Source of the DNA: Solen grandis
Lineage: Eukaryota > Mollusca > Bivalvia > Adapedonta > Solenidae
NCBI GenBank assembly: GCA_021229015.1
Contig: CM037789.1
Span: 41,452,926 to 41,516,925, forward strand
Length of the DNA stretch: 64,000 bases
Reading direction: 5' to 3'
Positions within the stretch are counted from its first letter, which is position 1, and every line of letters starts with the position of its first letter. Under the pieces are notes generated by a model. It ran no database searches, was not told where the DNA came from, and saw only the letters and a list, made by a program, of their open reading frames with translations. This document shows, piece after piece, positions 60,098 to 64,000 of this stretch. A program made the position numbers and the translations under genes.

Positions 60098-60900
60098 GAT
60101 CTGTACATTCCCACCGCTATGCAATCGTAACTACTCGGCCTTATCCGTCGGTGGTCGGAGATATGGGCGAGGTGTTCCGTATGACCGCTATGCTGGCCAG
60201 CTGGTTTACGTCTAATGTAGCATAGCGACATGCATTTGGGCTTTGTTTGAACTTAGTCTCAACAGATCATATTTCAAATCCTGTAAATATTTATGTATAT
60301 ATATATTTTTTTTTACTTATGTATATGCTTTACGTTCGCGCGAAAATCTGAACGAAAATTGAAATCAACGTTTGATGATAATAATACAGTTCTTGTTATT
60401 AAAAAAATATACATGTAGTTCAGTTGTTGGAAAAAAGGGATGAAATAGGCTACAAGAAAGATCAACAACAAATAAAATATAACAAATAATGTTTTTCTTT
60501 TCTCCACAATGTTTTCTTTCTTTTTCCAATTTGAGGTAGCGGACAGCTGAATACTGATAACTTTTTAACCCTTTCCATTGTGTTTGTGTGTGTAAATCGA
60601 TCTTAAATATATTTTTAAAATTTTTATCTGTCTAACACACGTTTGTATCAATGTTTGTCATCAGTGATTCTCTTCGAAACTCACGGAAGGTTTTAATCTC
60701 GATCAGCATGAGCTATTCTTTCGGGCATAATTTGATTTATGTCTCAATATTTGAATAATGTATAGATTTCAGCTGTATCAAGACTGGATGTACACAGGGA
60801 GCAATGTTGATTTCAAAATATCATTATCAAAACCAGCCATAACCTCTGGTTTAGATACATAGAGTCGTATTGTGCGAATTGCCAATCACCGTGTCTCCTT
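60098..60900. other. 3' UTR and intergenic DNA
   Basis: No further gene. It begins with the presumed 3' UTR of the CX4R-loop gene. Confidence 0.5.
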
Positions 60901-60904
60901 CGAG

Positions 60905-61030
60905 GTTTATCCCGGTGCGGACCGTTATCCGAGCACTTTTATCCCGGTGCGGACCAGTATCCGAGCACTTTTATCCCGGTGCGGACCAGTATCCGAGCAC
61001 CTTTATCCCGGTGCAGACCGGTATCCGAGC
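60905..61030. repeat. 32-bp tandem repeat, four copies
   Basis: The unit 'tatcccggtgcggaccagta' plus 'tccgagcacttt' repeats at an exact 32-base spacing (anchors at 60,911, 60,943, 60,975 and 61,007). GC-rich in an AT-rich setting. It is directly followed by a (TG)n run. Confidence 0.9.
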
Positions 61031-61047
61031 TTTGCGATTATCCGACT

Positions 61048-61051
61048 CTGT

Positions 61052-61082
<31 letters not shown>
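61048..61082. repeat. (TG)n microsatellite
   Basis: About 17 TG units with one 'ct' interruption. Confidence 0.9.
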
Positions 61083-61884
61083 CTAAAGTATACATGACTT
61101 TATCATTATTAAGAATATGTTATTAAATGTACTTTCTGTTGGATTTTTCTATAAGCTACTCCAGAGTGGGCTATATCAAATAAATATTGCAAAACATGCA
61201 TTGCAGATGATTCCTTTGTTCTTATATAAATCCATTTTATCTGTCTGTATAAAACGTGCGGCTGTGTCGCATATCACATTATTATCTTAAATATTTATAG
61301 GTGTGGGGGATAGAAATAAATAACTAGTTATTTAAACAAGAAATAACACAGGTGTGTCTGTATTGGGTATCTAAAATATCTTTTGTCATGCCAGTACGTA
61401 ACGGTAAGACATGATGTCAATGGATAATTGGCAATTACGGTGCTTCAGTACGCCATGCACATTTACACGGAGCTACATTAAATTCTAGGTTTTCACAGCT
61501 CTGATATTTATTTACGTCAGACATCAAACATTTATTGTTGACAGACATATACTGACAGTGAATGTCAACAAAAACCATGCTATATGAGTGACATCGATGT
61601 TCCATAGGTGCGCACGCATTTATAGAGATGTTTTCGAAAACAATTAAGAGTAGTATCATGCAAAACAATTGAACTGTATGGGATAAATTATATATTTTGT
61701 AGTGTCTTATGCGAAGAAATGTAACCAAATTAAAAATCAACATCAGCTATTTAAACGTCAATTCGTTGGTGCAGAATCGAATTGCATGTATACTCTTCTA
61801 AAGGCTGAGTGATATATTTGAATTAGCTGGATGCTTGCCTTTGATTTTCAGCTACTAAAAACTGCAATCTGACAAGTACCTTGG
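61083..61884. other. Non-coding stretch
   Basis: No gene supported on either strand. Confidence 0.5.
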
Positions 61885-61995
61885 TTACAGTGTGTCCGCA
61901 TTAGGGGTGGTTCCAGGACTTGTTGGCCCGGTGTCAGGTCATGCGACATGTCTACGGCGTGACACTGCAGTGAGACACTATTTAAATTGTTAAAC
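61885..61995 (+). repeat. SINE tail (conserved-core type), partial
   Basis: 'ggggtggttccaggacttgt', 'tggcccggtgtcaggtcatg', 'cgacatgtctacggcgtgac' and 'actgcagtgagacacta' match the full SINE at 58,068-58,336 with a deletion in the middle. Confidence 0.78.
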
Positions 61996-63270
61996 GTAGA
62001 CCATACCAATGCATTTTAACTGGAAGTCATATTAAACAAGAAGACAAGAAAATAACAAGTTGGAACTTGATCTTTTCGCATGGTTATTTTACAATATGAG
62101 CCTTGGTTCGCTTCACCTGAAAACTGGGTTGATTTACAACAATACAGATCACCCCACTCGATACACACACTGCTGTGGGTTCGAATCCCAGTAAAACAAT
62201 GAATATGAGTCTTGAGCAAACTCATGATAGAAAGCCACATTATATGAATTTGTTTTAAATTTCACAAAGAAATCCAATCTTCGCAGTAAAACATAGAGGT
62301 AATCACTATTTTAGTTTTTAGGGAGATACCTTATGAAAACAAAATTTTCAGGGGGAGATACTTAAAAAAGAATATCTTGTATATATCCGTTGGTTTTATA
62401 TTGTCTGACTTCTTTAAACTGATATTGTCATGTTATACTTACATGTTTTCGGTGCAATTTATAGATATTAGGGCAACCTTAAACTAAAAATAAAATAATT
62501 AAAAAAAAATCCGAGGAGCGATTATTGTGGAGAAATTGTAAGCTCAAGAAGGGAAATACTAAGTTCTCAACCATTTTTTACGAGCATTATATATGCCACC
62601 ACCAGCCTTCGGCATTTTTTTAGTAACTACACGTTTAGTGACCTTGCATTCTGATAATTTAAAAAAAATGGATAAAAGAAAAATGAGAAGAAAATTACAC
62701 TGTATAATAATAATAAAACAATGACCATTATCTTACCAGTCAATAAAAAAAATATGTTAAAATATGTATAAAATGTAAGTAAATATTGAAATTCATTATT
62801 TTATTACAAATCCTCTAGATTGTTCCTGTTCTGGACCAGTACTGTGCGCTTGGGAAGGTTATAAGACCTTTGCCTCCGTTTCAGATTCGTTGTTACTTGT
62901 GCACTTCCTCTGGACCTTTCTCTGTTTCCATCGCAGATCAAAATATACCTCAATCTATACCTGGATACAAAATAATTATCATCTCTACCATCCAGTTAAA
63001 TATGAGTCAATGACGTCTGATTATCTTTAAATAAACGTTTAGCTTGTTAGGCACATCATTAGCCGACTTTAATGGATTTATCGTCTCAAAATCTAATTCA
63101 GGCGGATCATTTAATTCCGTCACTTCCTCTTATAAATCAACTCCTTCTTGGCTTCGTTTCTTCTCCATGTTTATCTAAAGAAGGCTAAAATGTTTTACTC
63201 ATGAACTCTTGTCGCGTCCTAGTTCATTTTCCTTGAAAAAAAAAGAAGACATTCCATGGAATTATGTTAC
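61996..63270. other. Non-coding stretch
   Basis: Contains an isolated B-box-like 'gggttcgaatcccag' at 62,177-62,191 without a matching A-box. No gene seen. Confidence 0.5.
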
Positions 63271-63271
63271 G

Positions 63272-63308
<37 letters not shown>
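63271..63308. repeat. (CT)n microsatellite
   Basis: About 18 CT units with one interruption near its start. Confidence 0.92.
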
Positions 63309-63309
<1 letters not shown>

Positions 63310-63844
63310 TTTATAGCAAAGTCGACATAAATTTGCAAACTCGTCTGATTTTAATGCAGTAGAAAGCTGCATTAACGTCTGGAGGCACGGAGTTAAAAAT
63401 ACTTTCAAAAATCATATCTACCCGGATGTTTCCGTGCATTCGGGGTCTTCCTCAACCTGCAATTAGCTGGACGTCGCTATATGATTGAAATAATGTCGAG
63501 GCGACGGTAAACTCAAATAGTCAAGTCAAGTCAAGTCAAAAATCATAAATTTTTCGGTGTAGCTGTCTAACCTCACTTTTGACCTACTTGAAGGAATGAT
63601 GACGTAAAACAGTATCGAATGATTATTTCAGCGATTTTCATTGGTAGATATTCCTATACTTCCGGAAACAAGTTACGCACCATCGTTTGTTTAGATGACA
63701 ACTAGCTGAAACATATACATCGTATTCAAGAAATTTTGATGAAGTATTATGACTGAATTACAGTTCCTTTAATAAATGTAAATTATTTGTCAAAACGGGA
63801 ATCTCTGATGCCAAATGCGCTTGTTTCGTGCTGTTATAAACCGT
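63309..63844. other. Non-coding stretch near the right edge
   Basis: A short 'gtcaagtcaagtcaagtca' run lies at 63,519-63,539. No gene is supported. Confidence 0.5.
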
Positions 63845-63895
63845 CAATCTGACTGAAGTACACGCATTTAGAGGAGGTGTACTTCAGTCAAATTG
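63845..63895. repeat. Long near-perfect inverted repeat (hairpin)
   Basis: Arms TGACTGAAGTACAC (63,850-63,863) and GTGTACTTCAGTCA (63,877-63,890) are exact complements with a 13-base loop. After one mismatch, CAAT/ATTG extend the stem to 18 of 19 pairs. A partial third copy of the arm ('tttgactgaaagc') follows at 63,909-63,921. Confidence 0.85.
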
Positions 63896-64000
63896 TTTTA
63901 CCGTCTCGTTTGACTGAAAGCAATGTATCAACACCGGTCTGAATGACCTGTGTAAAAACGCTCAAAGAATTATGGGAACATTTTAGCATTGAAATGAATA

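Overview
The window is animal nuclear DNA, most likely from a bivalve mollusc. The evidence is intron-split genes with GT-AG sites, an HSP110-family gene, dispersed tRNA-headed SINEs whose tail contains a core ending in 'ctacggcgtgat' (a type I recognise from bivalve genomes), LINE reverse transcriptase remnants and many minisatellite arrays. There are no bacterial operons.

Layout. 1-4.7 kb (+): promoter and first six coding exons of an HSPA4/HSP110-type chaperone, with a three-unit heat shock element and a TATA-like box. The gene stops inside its ATPase domain and later exons are not in the window. 4.7-7.3 kb: intron-like DNA with a non-autonomous DNA element, then a 100-N gap. 7.4-10.4 kb: two minisatellite arrays (35-bp and 18/36-bp units). 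10.4-12.3 kb: apparently non-coding DNA. About 12.34-43.49 kb: sequence of visibly poor consensus quality, with inflated homopolymers and broken frames. 43.5-64 kb: good sequence again, with the C-terminal five exons of a nose-resistant-to-fluoxetine-6 (NRF-6)-like acyltransferase-3 membrane protein on the minus strand (47.3-51.3 kb), a second 100-N gap, a 24-bp array of about 40 copies, and the last two exons of a small protein with a CX4R phosphatase or rhodanese-like loop on the plus strand (55.97 and 59.95 kb).

The main structural result is that the poor-quality block is not unique DNA. Its left part (about 12-23 kb) is a collinear, degraded copy of 44.5-51.4 kb, including recognisable copies of all five NRF-6-like exons plus one further upstream exon. 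Its right part (about 35-42.5 kb) is a degraded copy of the satellite and flank at 7.4-11.3 kb. The order is A-B'-A'-B, as expected if two haplotypes, or two copies of a tandem duplication, were laid end to end with their inner ends unpolished. I favour an assembly artefact (an unpurged haplotig) but cannot exclude a true tandem duplication.

The three genes show no obvious functional link. I did not find a convincing new biological system. The items most worth a check are the duplication, the heat shock promoter, the cut-off HSP110 gene, the 24-bp array abutting a splice acceptor, a long hairpin near the right end and a CTCF-like site.
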